In this document: positions 37,023-45,635 of the stretch, one piece after another | How positions within the stretch are numbered: position 1 is the stretch's first letter | Layout: the number at the start of each line of letters is the position of its first letter | Source of the DNA: Methylotenera sp. L2L1 | Lineage (GTDB): Bacteria > Pseudomonadota > Gammaproteobacteria > Burkholderiales > Methylophilaceae | Direction: 5' to 3' | Length of the DNA: 64,000 nt | Assembly: GCF_000744605.1 (NCBI RefSeq) | Contig: NZ_JQMG01000001.1 | Location: forward strand, 1,984,001 to 2,048,000 | Program-made: the position numbers and the translations under genes | The notes under the pieces: generated by a model | Database searches by the model: none | What the model saw: the letters and a program-made list of their open reading frames with translations, nothing else | What the model was told of the DNA's origin: nothing

Positions 37023-38666
37023 ATGAGCTTGTGCGATAGAATAACGAACATGAGTGATGAAGTGAAACTACAAACAAACGTAACCAACCATAAAGGCTCT
37101 AATTACTACTATTATCGAGCCAGAGTCCCTACAGACTTAGTGTCTCATTATGGCCGAGCAGAAGTAATGTTCTCATTACGAACCAAAGACCCGCGAGAAG
37201 CCAACACAAGAGCCACGATAGAAAGACTTAAGCTTGACCAAGAGTATGCACATATCAGAGCAATGAAAGCATCCTCTAAGCGTGGTGACATTAGTGATGA
37301 TGAGTTGGAGCGGATAGCGCTTATATGGTCTGCTGAACAACTAGAGGAGGATGAAGCTGACAGGCTGGAAGGTCTTCTCTTAGATGATGATTTCTATGAG
37401 GCAACTTTGCTTGATACCAGTTTTCTTTCTTCATCTACAAGTGAATGGCTATCTCGTGGAAATCATGAGCACATAACCTCAATAGTTGACCATGAGCTGG
37501 AAAGACATGGCATCACACTTGATAAGAACAGCCAAGCATACAGGAAAGCTTGTAGCCACTTTCTCAAGGCTGGTAAGCGTCTTTCGGAGTCACTGAAGCT
37601 AAGGAACTCAGGTGAGATTGTAGACACGCCAGTAATTGATAGAAGCCCTGTAAAGTCTAAGTCTGAAGACACTTTAGAGTTTCTTTTAAATTATTGGAAG
37701 CTGCAGGCTAATCCAGCACTAAAAACATTCAATGAAGCAAAGAAAATAATTGAAAAGATAGCTGCTCAGACGGAGCATATGCAAGCGTCTAGGGTTTCTA
37801 AAGGAGACATAGTCACCTACAAAGACAATCTACTTAGTAATGGACGCAGCTCTGGAACGATTGGGAGGCATCTAAACTTAATCAATGCAATATTTAACTT
37901 AGCTGTAGCCAATGATAAGTTGAGTAGCAATCCAGCAAAAGATGTAAAAGCTCCTTTGGAAAAGGGAAAGAAAAAGCCACGAATACCATTTAGTATTGAG
38001 GAGCTGAAGCTTATATTTGCATCTCCAATTTATACCGCTAATCATAGACCCAGAGGCGGTGCGGGTGAGGCTGCATACTGGCTACCTTTAATATCCTTGT
38101 GGACAGGCGCACGACTTGGGGAGATTGGTCAGCTACTTGTTGACGATATAGCTGAGGATAGCGGAGTAAAGTACATACACATAACCACGGAGGTGGGTGA
38201 TGAAGAGGATGAAGATACCCCTCAGAAAACACTCAAAAACAATTCCTCAAAACGAAGAGTACCTATACATCCAGAGTTAGTGCGTTGTGGCTTTTTAGAT
38301 TACGTGTCTTCAATGAAGGATGCAGGTCATTCAAGACTATTCCCGCTTCTTAAGTCTTCACCTACTAGACCACTCACGGCTGCCTTCTCTCAGTGGTTTG
38401 GCAATCATAAGCGCAAAGGGCTAGGCATCACCGATAAGCGTAAAACCTTTCACTCCTTCAGGCATGGCTTCAAGGATGCTTGTCGCGAGTGTCTAATTCC
38501 AATTGAGCTTCATGACAAACTAACAGGTCATAAGAGTGCTGCCTCCTACAGCTCCAGTGTTGGTGATGGCTATGGTGCTGAGAACTATCCTATTAAACCT
38601 TTAAACACAGCCATGCTAATGCTTAGGTATGAGGGCTTAGACTTATCCCACCTATACATCAAGTAA
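37023..38666 (+). CDS. int: Tyrosine recombinase (integrase) of the tRNA-Arg element
   Basis: Site-specific recombinase, 547 residues. The N-terminus has an integrase-associated pattern (YYYRARVPTDLVSHYGR, LRTKDPREA). A SAM-like core-binding domain lies around 220-300, and the catalytic domain has Arg in WTGARLGEI (about residue 361), HSFRHGF (about 476), TGHKS (about 501) and a tyrosine near 516-521 (YGAENY). Start ATG 37023; ATG 37050 is a possible alternative and neither has a clear ribosome site. It lies 100 bp from the tRNA, the usual arrangement. Confidence 0.93.
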   Translation: MSLCDRITNMSDEVKLQTNVTNHKGSNYYYYRARVPTDLVSHYGRAEVMFSLRTKDPREANTRATIERLKLDQEYAHIRAMKASSKRGDISDDELERIALIWSAEQLEEDEADRLEGLLLDDDFYEATLLDTSFLSSSTSEWLSRGNHEHITSIVDHELERHGITLDKNSQAYRKACSHFLKAGKRLSESLKLRNSGEIVDTPVIDRSPVKSKSEDTLEFLLNYWKLQANPALKTFNEAKKIIEKIAAQTEHMQASRVSKGDIVTYKDNLLSNGRSSGTIGRHLNLINAIFNLAVANDKLSSNPAKDVKAPLEKGKKKPRIPFSIEELKLIFASPIYTANHRPRGGAGEAAYWLPLISLWTGARLGEIGQLLVDDIAEDSGVKYIHITTEVGDEEDEDTPQKTLKNNSSKRRVPIHPELVRCGFLDYVSSMKDAGHSRLFPLLKSSPTRPLTAAFSQWFGNHKRKGLGITDKRKTFHSFRHGFKDACRECLIPIELHDKLTGHKSAASYSSSVGDGYGAENYPIKPLNTAMLMLRYEGLDLSHLYIK

Positions 38667-38930
38667 CAAAACTATCGCTCACCGTGTAGCCTTCGGGACA
38701 GTAAAAACCTCTGGCATATTCGAGAAGTGGACAGATGAAGCATCAACTAATGCCATCCTCAAGGGGAGACTTAAAGTGACTATGGTGTAGCTTTAAGCAC
38801 ACATAGATTAATACATTAATAACCATATACATTAGTCAAGTATTACAAAAAAATAGGTAGCGAGTACAGTCTTTAGTTTGACTATATTCACTACCTTTAA
38901 TCGTTTCTACTGCTTGCTTGATACTTCAAA

Positions 38931-38946
38931 CGCGGAAATCTCCGCG
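38931..38946 (-). promoter_or_regulatory. Hairpin after antirepressor gene
   Basis: CGCGGA-AATC-TCCGCG, a perfect 6-bp stem with four-base loop, 8 bp past the antirepressor stop. On the minus strand it is followed by only a short TTT, so it is a weak terminator. Its core CGGAAATCTCCG resembles the palindrome inside the gene (39450-39469). Confidence 0.5.
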
Positions 38947-38953
38947 CTTATAC

Positions 38954-39742
38954 TTACTTCACTTGCAACTGGTTTAAGTTAATCTTTCCACCATATATGC
39001 TCACAAGAATCGGCTCACTATCACGCCACTTTTTGCCATCCTCATACATTGTTAAAGCAACCTTGTATGCATCGTTGTATGTGTCTTGCAGCTCAGCGTA
39101 GTTCTTTAAGACATCACGAATACCCATGCGATACTTAAGGCGTACCTCACCAGCTCTTAAGCCAGTCAAAACTTTGCAGACATTACTTTTAAGCATCTTC
39201 TCATGCGAGGTAGCCTCCTCAGGATTACGCTTGTAGGCTGCATGAGTCAGGCGATTGTCTAGCTTAACGGGGACTACAGCGCGACCAAGGTTGTATCGTT
39301 CCAAGTTGCGTACAATCCTCTCCATGTCAAGGAAGTAACAGCGTATTTCATTCCCATCTTCTGTGTTAGCTTGCATTGCTAGTTTCGCAGCTAAGTCTCT
39401 ACTTAGGGTGTAATTCTTAGATGGCTTGCCTTGTTTGTTCGGAATCTCAAATACGGAAATTTCCGTATTATGCTTTTGGCTATCTACTAACGGTTTGATG
39501 TGGTAATTAGCCCAGTCGTTAAACCGTTTGTGTGGCTTTCCAATTCTAGACCACAACTTCCTAGCATCAATACATGGGACCGTAGCGTCTTCCATGTAAG
39601 GCAATACTGTACGGACGCGCATAGCTCGCTTGGCAGCATCCTCACTGAGACCAAATTCCATGAGCTGCATTGCTGGCACATTTGTGTGAGTAAGGGTTAG
39701 TGTACGCCCATCACGGGCTAGTTTCTTTGTATTACTTAACAT
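38954..39742 (-). CDS. AntA/AntB-type antirepressor
   Basis: 262-residue phage-type regulatory protein. Residues about 60-140 match the AntA/AntB pattern: a domain beginning at IDARKLWSRIGKPHKRFNDW, then KNYTLSRDLAAKLAMQANTEDGNEIRCYFLDMER. Such proteins relieve prophage repression. The C-terminal part is of unknown fold. The gene contains a perfect 20-bp palindrome at 39450-39469 and is followed by a related hairpin at 38931-38946. The region upstream (to 40500) is non-coding and repeat-rich. Confidence 0.8.
   Translation of the reverse strand: MLSNTKKLARDGRTLTLTHTNVPAMQLMEFGLSEDAAKRAMRVRTVLPYMEDATVPCIDARKLWSRIGKPHKRFNDWANYHIKPLVDSQKHNTEISVFEIPNKQGKPSKNYTLSRDLAAKLAMQANTEDGNEIRCYFLDMERIVRNLERYNLGRAVVPVKLDNRLTHAAYKRNPEEATSHEKMLKSNVCKVLTGLRAGEVRLKYRMGIRDVLKNYAELQDTYNDAYKVALTMYEDGKKWRDSEPILVSIYGGKINLNQLQVK
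39450..39469. promoter_or_regulatory. 20-bp perfect palindrome inside antirepressor gene
   Basis: AATACGGAAATTTCCGTATT reads the same on both strands. The core CGGAAATTTCCG recurs with one change at 38933-38944. It could be an operator, but it lies in coding sequence, so chance or coding duplication is possible. Confidence 0.4.
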
Positions 39743-40500
39743 GTTGATATGTTTCCTTTTGATGTACCTCTCCCGAATGTCTCCTCCCTTAAAGCCTCAT
39801 CACCAGCCATCAACAAGCTAGCTTTAAGAGCATTCAGAAAAGGTACAACAGAAAGAAGGTAATGATTGAATATGTCCGTGTAGCTCGCTATTGCTGACTA
39901 ATAGGACGTTTGAGAGTCCAGCCTTTGGGTGGCTTGGAGATGGACTTGTGGTACTTGTTTTGGAGAGACTGAAGCCTAACTTTAAGTGGGGCTTAAAGTG
40001 ATAGACATATCAGGGTGATTACCCAGAAGACAATCCATGTGAGGTGTTACTTTAAGTCTTGCTTTAATAACTGCATATTTATATCCCCCCTTAGACCCCC
40101 CTGACATAGATTTATTTAGAGTCTTACTTAAAGTCTTACTTAAAGTGTTTCTTAAGTTGTTTCTTTATTGATATTCACTTGGTGGGTATGTGTCTTCAGT
40201 ATTGTCTAACCTTCACTTTAACTTATCCTCTGATTTCACTCAGGTCTTACTTAAAGTCATACTTAGAGTATATTCATGGCTCATTCTCTATAGTGTGGGG
40301 AATTGAATTTTCTAATTTAATCAATTAGTTGCTCATGTGCAGAAAAGTCAGTATTTAGTCCTTCCAAATGAAGCCAACCTAGGCTCATTATCTCTAGGGG
40401 GTCTAATTGATTTTATAGGTACATACACTCAGATAACCACTAGCTAGCTATCTCAATTCAAGTTATTATTTGGTTACTGTAACACTAATCAAAAGTAATC
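39743..40500. other. Non-coding, repeat-rich stretch between antirepressor and umuD
   Basis: 758 bp without a supportable gene. It holds three clusters of 12-bp iteron-like repeats (40042-40065, 40119-40166, 40242-40277) and many ACTTAAAGT/ACTTTAAGT words. Near the umuD end is GTTACTGTAAC (40473-40483), an odd palindrome that may be the umuD operator. No canonical LexA box (CTGT-N8-ACAG) is seen. Candidate replication origin or regulator-binding region. Confidence 0.55.
40042..40277. repeat. 12-bp iteron-like repeats (consensus AAGTCTTACTTA)
   Basis: Cluster 1: two units at 40042-40065. Cluster 2: GAGTCTTACTTA (40119-40130), AAGTCTTACTTA (40131-40142), AAGTGTTTCTTA (40143-40154), a weaker unit 40155-40166. 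Cluster 3: AGGTCTTACTTA (40242-40253), AAGTCATACTTA (40254-40265), a weaker unit to 40277. All in the same orientation with strict 12-bp period inside clusters. Confidence 0.7.
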
Positions 40501-41106
40501 ATGTCACGTGGCGGAATAAGACCTAACTCAGGACGTAAAACTCCTTCAAGTCCATACAAAGAGAAGACCTCCGTTATCAGGGTGCCTAACAGTCTGAAGT
40601 CTGATGTGCTGGTGTATCTTGAGGCGTACAAGAAGACAATCTCTAGGTTCTCGGAACCTGACATAAGTTTACTTAAAGCATCCATCTATCCTCCAAGTTT
40701 ACCCAGACCCATTTACAGTGGACGGGTGTCAGCAGGTCAATCAAGGTTTCCTTCACCAGCTCAAGACTATGAGCAAGAGGAGTTGGACTTAAACAAACAC
40801 ATGATAGCTAACCCACCAGCTACATTCTTTTATCGCGTAGGTAACTCATACGACTCCATGATTGATGTGGGTATATTGCCCAATGCTTTGCTAGTGGTTG
40901 ATAGGTCTATAACACCTAAGTCCTCCCACATTGTATTAGCAGAGGTAGATAAAGAGCTGGTGGTGAAGAGGCTTTATAAGTGGAAGGGAGTCATCGAGCT
41001 AAGGTCTGAAAACAAAGAGAAAAACTATCCACCCATTACCTTCAAGGATGGTGAGGAGTTGATTGTCTTTGGAGTGGTCACATTCAATGTCAATGCCCTT
41101 AAGTAA
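40501..41106 (+). CDS. umuD: UmuD-like SOS protease with N-terminal extension
   Basis: LexA/UmuD-family autoprotease that activates UmuC. 201 residues, longer than E. coli UmuD (139). Residues 1-45 are a basic extension ([13 protein letters not shown], then [19 protein letters not shown]) of the kind found in phage DNA-binding proteins. Cleavage site Ala78-Gly79, catalytic Ser119 in YDSM, catalytic Lys156 in LVVKRLY. It overlaps umuC. An 11-bp palindrome 18 bp upstream of the ATG is the only operator candidate. Confidence 0.9.
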   Translation: MSRGGIRPNSGRKTPSSPYKEKTSVIRVPNSLKSDVLVYLEAYKKTISRFSEPDISLLKASIYPPSLPRPIYSGRVSAGQSRFPSPAQDYEQEELDLNKHMIANPPATFFYRVGNSYDSMIDVGILPNALLVVDRSITPKSSHIVLAEVDKELVVKRLYKWKGVIELRSENKEKNYPPITFKDGEELIVFGVVTFNVNALK

Positions 41107-42376
41107 TCGTGTCTATGCACTTTGTGACGCTAACTCCTTTTATGCGTCCTGTGAGAAAGTCTTTAGACCAGACCTAAAGAATACACCTGTAGTAGTACTG
41201 TCTAACAATGATGGATGTGTGGTAGCTCAGAGCAAAGAGGCTAAGGCAATGCTTGACCTCTGGATGTGTAGACCTTGGTTTGAAATTGAGGAGGAAGCTA
41301 AGAAGCTTGGGGTGGTTGCCTTCTCCTCAAACTATGAGCTTTATGCCAACATGAGCAATCGCTTCATGACTACCCTAAGGCAGTTTGCACCAAGGCAAGA
41401 GGTCTATTCCATTGATGAGTCATTCCTAGACCTCACAGGTATCAACCGTGACCTAGTGGCTTATGGTAAGCAGATTAAAGACACTGTGCTGCAATGGACT
41501 GGCTTGCCTATATGTGTGGGTATAGCAAACACTAAGACACTCGCTAAGCTGGCTAATCACTGTGCTAAGAAGCAATCTCACTTCAATGGTGTATGTGACT
41601 TCACCAGCATGAGTAAGACCGAGATAGACGCTATGATGCAGCAACTCCCATTATCCAAGGTATGGGGTATCGGTAACAAGCTGGAAGCTAAGCTCAATAA
41701 GCTCGGTGTTCATGATGTCCTAAGGCTCAAGAGAGCTGACCCCAAGCGCATTAGAGATGAGTTTGGAGTATTGTTAGAGCGAACTATAAGGGAGCTTAAC
41801 GGTGAGTCATGGCTAGAGCTGGATGAGACATTACCAGAGGCTAAGCAGGTCATGAGTTCTCGCTCCTTTGGGACTAGAGTGAGTACCTTAGCTGAGCTTG
41901 AGGAGGCTGTCAGTTATCACGCTACCAATGCCAGTGCTAGGCTGCGTAAGCATGGCTTATATGCTAATGCCGTGTATGTCTTCATTCAGAATAGTCCCTT
42001 TGATAAGGCTCAGTTCTATGGTGCAAGCCATACTGTTGCTATGCCTTCACCCACTGACAATACCATGCAGATAAACAAGACAGCTCTTTGGATACTAAAG
42101 AAGCTTTACAAGGAAGGTATCTACTATCAAAAAGCTGGTGTAATGCTAATGGAGTTAGTGCCTTCAGGTGGTCAACAATCAGACCTCTTTGGGTTTACTC
42201 AAGGTGACTCTAAGTCAGCCAAGCTAATGGACACCCTAGACAGTATCAATAAGAAGTACAGTAAAGGTACAATCAAGCTTGCCTCTGAAGGTGTGCATAA
42301 GGCGTGGGTAATGAAGAGGGGGATGAAGAGTCCGAACTACACAGGTGACTGGAATGAGTTGCCACATATAAGATAG
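41093..42376 (+). CDS. umuC: Translesion DNA polymerase V subunit UmuC
   Basis: Y-family error-prone polymerase. Start chosen at ATG 41093 ([20 protein letters not shown]), overlapping the umuD stop by 14 bp; ATGs at 41087 and 41063 are in frame but add unconserved residues. Catalytic motifs: [23 protein letters not shown], and [11 protein letters not shown] with the paired acidic residues. Helix-hairpin-helix follows ([16 protein letters not shown]). The clamp-binding motif QSDLF lies near residue 362. 427 residues, normal length. With umuD it gives the host mutagenic SOS repair. Confidence 0.95.
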   Translation: MPLSNRVYALCDANSFYASCEKVFRPDLKNTPVVVLSNNDGCVVAQSKEAKAMLDLWMCRPWFEIEEEAKKLGVVAFSSNYELYANMSNRFMTTLRQFAPRQEVYSIDESFLDLTGINRDLVAYGKQIKDTVLQWTGLPICVGIANTKTLAKLANHCAKKQSHFNGVCDFTSMSKTEIDAMMQQLPLSKVWGIGNKLEAKLNKLGVHDVLRLKRADPKRIRDEFGVLLERTIRELNGESWLELDETLPEAKQVMSSRSFGTRVSTLAELEEAVSYHATNASARLRKHGLYANAVYVFIQNSPFDKAQFYGASHTVAMPSPTDNTMQINKTALWILKKLYKEGIYYQKAGVMLMELVPSGGQQSDLFGFTQGDSKSAKLMDTLDSINKKYSKGTIKLASEGVHKAWVMKRGMKSPNYTGDWNELPHIR

Positions 42377-42384
42377 GGGGGTGT

Positions 42385-43329
42385 ATGGATGTCTGGGAAT
42401 GTGTATCTAAATTAGAGCTTGTGGTCTTCCTTAAAGAGCAATGGAGTTGGATTAAAGAGTTTGGCAACTCTGACTTTACAGTGGCTTTTATTGGTTCTTT
42501 AGCGGGTGCGCTTGGTGGTGCTTGGGCAGCGCAAAGGATTGCCGAGAGGGCGAAATATAAAGAACAGTTGATGACTGAGATGAAGCTAACAAATGCAGCC
42601 ACATCAGTAGCATTTGGTATGGTTAGCTCTCTATTAGCACTCAAAGCACAACATATATTGCCAATCAAAACTGAGTACGACAAAGCAAAGCAAGAATTTA
42701 CTGAGGCTATGGCAAGCCCTCACAAGCAGCAAAAGGAAATAGTTTTCATTGCTGACTTTCGTGCTCTTACTCCGCCAATATGTTCAATTGATGTTTTGCA
42801 ATCATATGTACATGGAAAATTAATGATGAAGTCCAGACCCCTTGCCTTGATAGGTGCATTAGCTGAAGCATTGGAAGGAATTAAGTTCACTAACAACTTA
42901 AGAAACGAACTAATTCACAACTTCAAAAATAATAATGATGAAGACTATAAATCCAGACAAGCCGAAGTCTACTTTGGTATTACTCAAGTTGATGGCAAGC
43001 GTGATACTAGATACAACGATTTATTGAATGCAGTTTATAACAAGACGGATGACGCTATATTCTTTTGTATGCTGCTCATGAAAGACCTAAATGAGCATTG
43101 TACAAAAACCAAAGAACTATATGAGGATAAGTTTGGGAAGGGTGAAATTGAGCCTGACATTGCTACATTTGAAAAGCCTGCTAAAGCAGGACTGCTACCT
43201 GATGAGGCCAAATACAGCGACTGGATAACAAGCTTTCAGTCAAGACCAAAGAAGCTTTCAAGACTTCAGAGATTTAAGAATTGGCTAATTACAGAGCTAT
43301 TCAAGAAGCGCAGCTTCAAGTTAGGTTAA
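42385..43329 (+). CDS. Membrane-anchored protein of unknown function
   Basis: 314 residues, not recognised. One membrane helix near residues 32-52 (FIGSLAGALGGAWAAQRIA), then a long, mainly helical cytosolic part with many charged residues and a basic C-terminus (RPKKLSRLQRFKNW, FKKRSF). A strong AGGGGGG ribosome site lies just upstream, 8 bp after umuC, so it may be cotranscribed with umuDC. Its 3' end overlaps the convergent SRAP-like gene by 14 bp. This architecture is common among unknown proteins on islands; no function is claimed. Confidence 0.75.
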   Translation: MDVWECVSKLELVVFLKEQWSWIKEFGNSDFTVAFIGSLAGALGGAWAAQRIAERAKYKEQLMTEMKLTNAATSVAFGMVSSLLALKAQHILPIKTEYDKAKQEFTEAMASPHKQQKEIVFIADFRALTPPICSIDVLQSYVHGKLMMKSRPLALIGALAEALEGIKFTNNLRNELIHNFKNNNDEDYKSRQAEVYFGITQVDGKRDTRYNDLLNAVYNKTDDAIFFCMLLMKDLNEHCTKTKELYEDKFGKGEIEPDIATFEKPAKAGLLPDEAKYSDWITSFQSRPKKLSRLQRFKNWLITELFKKRSFKLG

Positions 43330-43735
43330 CAAGCCTCGGAAATCTATCATGCACCCAAGCATACTCTTCAGGGGTGTCTTCAGTGACCACATATACACGC
43401 CGCTCATCATTGTTATTCACAATTAGAGCCTCGATAGCCTTGCCCTTTGGTACATCAATCCAGTGAGATACCTTCTCAGCATCCTTCTCCATGAAGCCGT
43501 GAGCTGCTAACTGTACAATCACAGGGTTATAGCGTTCCCACTTACCGAGTTCGATAGAGTCAGACCTAGCCCATCCACCTTGCACAAAGGGAGCTTGTTC
43601 TTCTATGCGTCTTCCCCATTTAACCCATTCAATGCTACCGTCACTCTTGACCACTGGAAGTGCAGCTTTAGGGTTGGGGAAGTAGACCTTCCACTCTTTA
43701 TCAGATGACTCAGTGTATCTCACCCCAGAGCACAT
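43316..43735 (-). CDS. Compact SRAP (YedK/HMCES)-like protein
   Basis: Only 139 residues, against about 220 in typical SRAP proteins. The expected elements are recognisable in order: Cys2 after Met (covalent abasic-site linkage), GGWARSDSI (compare NARSET), HGFMEKD with Glu83 (compare DGFYEW), and VHDRFPRL with His129 (compare HxRMP). The family shields abasic sites in single-stranded DNA. The assignment is by motif order and moderately secure. It is 4 bp downstream of the nuclease gene, in one operon, and near umuDC. Confidence 0.7.
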   Translation of the reverse strand: MCSGVRYTESSDKEWKVYFPNPKAALPVVKSDGSIEWVKWGRRIEEQAPFVQGGWARSDSIELGKWERYNPVIVQLAAHGFMEKDAEKVSHWIDVPKGKAIEALIVNNNDERRVYVVTEDTPEEYAWVHDRFPRLVNLT

Positions 43736-43739
43736 AGAG

Positions 43740-44225
43740 CTACCTTGTAGCCTTTCTCCAGTCCCAAGGAGGTATAGGGTTAGGTTCTACCCAAAGTCCT
43801 GCCTGAGATGCTCGAGCGTCTTCCTGAGCGTCTAAATACGAATGCCTATCCTCTAGTGGTTGCTCATTGCTGTACTTGGTATAGTGCCACGCTAAGCCTC
43901 GCTTAACTTGCTCTAAGTTTGCATCAAGGTCATTGACCCACACCTTGCCGACAATACGGCTATAGCGGTCTACCTTAGACCAGTCTACCTGCACAGTTTT
44001 GTTATAGACTAAATCTGATAGTGACTTCTTTGAGACCTGACCAAAGGGCTGCTTCTTTTCAGGTGCATCAATACCAGACAATCTGACTTTGTACTGAGTG
44101 TTGCTTGCATCTAGCACAGTGATAGTGTCACCATCAGCCACCCCTACAACTCTCCCTTCAAGTATTGCAGCCTGAGCTGGTGAGAATAGGAGAGAGGCAA
44201 GTAAAACAACAATGTATTTAATCAT
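43740..44225 (-). CDS. Secreted thermonuclease-like protein (SNase family)
   Basis: 161 residues with a signal peptide (1-19, ending PAQA). The SNase core shows ADGDTITV, RLSGIDAPEKKQPFG (Arg48, Glu56), DRYSRIVG (Arg90) and the C-terminal A-SQAGLW. It hydrolyses DNA/RNA with calcium in the periplasm or outside. Placed on the island with a SRAP-like gene 4 bp downstream. A terminator separates it from the resolvase transcript. Confidence 0.9.
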   Translation of the reverse strand: MIKYIVVLLASLLFSPAQAAILEGRVVGVADGDTITVLDASNTQYKVRLSGIDAPEKKQPFGQVSKKSLSDLVYNKTVQVDWSKVDRYSRIVGKVWVNDLDANLEQVKRGLAWHYTKYSNEQPLEDRHSYLDAQEDARASQAGLWVEPNPIPPWDWRKATR

Positions 44226-44298
44226 TCAAGGATTATCGTACATCATGCCTCTATGTGTCTATTGAGCTAAGCTTTGAGTCTCTCTAGGGCGCAATAAA

Positions 44299-44332
44299 AA
44301 GGCTGACCCATACACACATATAGGACAGCCTT
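44299..44332 (-). terminator. Terminator after resolvase/small membrane gene
   Basis: On the minus strand AAGGCTG-T-CC pairs with GG-T-CAGCCTT (one mismatch, 14-base loop), followed by TTTTTATT. It isolates the resolvase transcript from the nuclease gene. Confidence 0.75.
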
Positions 44333-44362
44333 AGATAACGCCTTATAGAGCGTTTATGTGGG

Positions 44363-44455
44363 TCAATACAACATGTTATGTAACACCCATCCAGTCAAAA
44401 TGGAGACTAGGAGACCACATCCAACCATGAAGACACCAATCATTAAGCTCTTCAT
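44363..44455 (-). CDS. 30-residue single-pass membrane peptide
   Basis: ATG at 44455 lies one base after the resolvase stop and opens a 30-codon frame. The start MKSLMIGVFMVGCGLLVSIL and the end HNMLY* bracket one hydrophobic segment, residues 4-24, flanked by a lysine. Position suggests translational coupling to the resolvase, since no separate ribosome site is obvious. It could be a small membrane toxin or regulator, or chance; no function is assigned. Confidence 0.45.
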   Translation of the reverse strand: MKSLMIGVFMVGCGLLVSILTGWVLHNMLY

Positions 44456-44456
44456 C

Positions 44457-45068
44457 TTAAGCACTCTTCGAGGTGAGACTTACATCACCAGCCTTGAGAT
44501 ATTGATACAAGGTCTCTCTTGATATTCCGTACTCCCTAGCAAGTGCAGCACGGTTCTTATTGCCATTCTCTTTATCCTTAGCTAATAGCTCAGTCACTCT
44601 AGCATCACTCAAAGTAGGCTTACGTCCAGCATAAGCACCCTTAGCCTTGGCAATAGCAATCCCTTCACGCTGCCTTTCTTTGATTAGCTCACGCTCAAAC
44701 TCAGCAAAGCTACCAAGTATGTTTAGCATCAGCTTAGACAGAGAGGACTCATCCCCTGTGAATGTCATATTCTCTTTGACGAACTGGACACCCACACCCT
44801 TATCATTCAACTCCCTAACGATAGCCTTCATGTCGGTCAAGTTACGTGCAAGCCTATCCATTGAGTGAACTATCAATGTGTCACCTTTGCGGAGGTGCTT
44901 GAGTGCAGCTTGAAGCTGTGGTCTAGCTGTGTCCTTACCACTAGCCTTATCAATGAAGACTTCATCAAGGTTGAAACCCTGAAGTTGCTCTTCTTGTCTG
45001 CTAGTGTTTTGGTCTACTGTAGATACACGGATGTAGCCTACCAATTGCCCTGAGTGTTTGCTTGTCAT
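44457..45068 (-). CDS. Serine recombinase (resolvase/invertase)
   Basis: Site-specific recombinase of the Tn3 resolvase/Hin type. From ATG 45068 (AGGACGA upstream) 203 residues; a longer frame to 45131 adds unconserved residues. Catalytic Ser16 in GYIRVSTVDQN, followed by SMDRLARNLTDM and GSFAEFERELIKERQREGIAIAKAKGAY, and a C-terminal helix-turn-helix (NRAALAREYGISRETLYQYLKAG). It probably acts on sites in the adjacent 45124-45210 region, for element resolution or DNA inversion. Confidence 0.93.
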   Translation of the reverse strand: MTSKHSGQLVGYIRVSTVDQNTSRQEEQLQGFNLDEVFIDKASGKDTARPQLQAALKHLRKGDTLIVHSMDRLARNLTDMKAIVRELNDKGVGVQFVKENMTFTGDESSLSKLMLNILGSFAEFERELIKERQREGIAIAKAKGAYAGRKPTLSDARVTELLAKDKENGNKNRAALAREYGISRETLYQYLKAGDVSLTSKSA

Positions 45069-45123
45069 GTTATTGTCGTCCTGAGTGAGTGTGTCAGGAT
45101 AGAGTCTAAGACCTAATACACAA

Positions 45124-45210
45124 TGTGTCAAGTAATTAATATACCAATTCTAATCTGACACAATTCAAGGTGTGGCTTAATGTCAGTTTAGAGTACACCC
45201 CAAGCTGACA
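45124..45210. promoter_or_regulatory. Two inverted-repeat sites upstream of resolvase (res-like)
   Basis: TGTGTCA (45124-45130) with TGACACA (45156-45162), and TGTCAG (45181-45186) with CTGACA (45205-45210). Sites of this size upstream of a resolvase gene usually are its recombination or autoregulation sites. They also lie before the divergent 96-residue gene. Confidence 0.5.
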
Positions 45211-45262
45211 CTTCAAGTAAAATGCTTAGATACAAACAACTATAAACAAAGGGAGCTATTAA

Positions 45263-45553
45263 ATGACTTCAAGCATCCGTTTTACGGTATTGAGTGTGCT
45301 AGCTACATTACTGATACCCATAACAGCATCAGCCGATATGTTCACACCTTCTCACTCATGCAGGAAGCCATACAAGCCTTATGAGTTTCAAAGTAAGTAT
45401 GAGGTAGAGACATTCAATAATGATGTTAAACGCTATAAGGAGTGCATCAGTGACTTTGTTGAGGAGCAGGATGAAGCCAGCAAGAAACACCTTGAAGCTG
45501 GACAAGATGCAATTGAAGACTGGAATAAGTATGTCAAGTATGAATTAAACTGA
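45263..45553 (+). CDS. Small exported protein, unknown function
   Basis: 96 residues. Signal peptide 1-24 (ending ASA-D). The mature part has two cysteines (SCRKPYKP and YKECISDF) that could form a disulfide, and a helical, charged C-terminus. AAAGGGAG lies before the ATG. Proteins of this pattern occur on islands, but I know no function. Divergent from the resolvase gene. Confidence 0.75.
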   Translation: MTSSIRFTVLSVLATLLIPITASADMFTPSHSCRKPYKPYEFQSKYEVETFNNDVKRYKECISDFVEEQDEASKKHLEAGQDAIEDWNKYVKYELN

Positions 45554-45635
45554 TTACAAGGGGTACAGGGGGGAGTCGCAACTTCCTTAAACTATCAATG
45601 ACCTCACGAATTTTTGTGATTAAAGTTTTTGCTAA

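Noticed and set aside
40042-40277. Possible CRISPR array
   Set aside because: The units are 12 bp, directly adjacent and degenerate, with no unique spacers and no cas genes in the window.
45069-45131. Longer resolvase start at 45131
   Set aside because: The extra 21 residues resemble no resolvase N-terminus, and ATG 45068 has a good ribosome site directly before the conserved GYIRVST segment.
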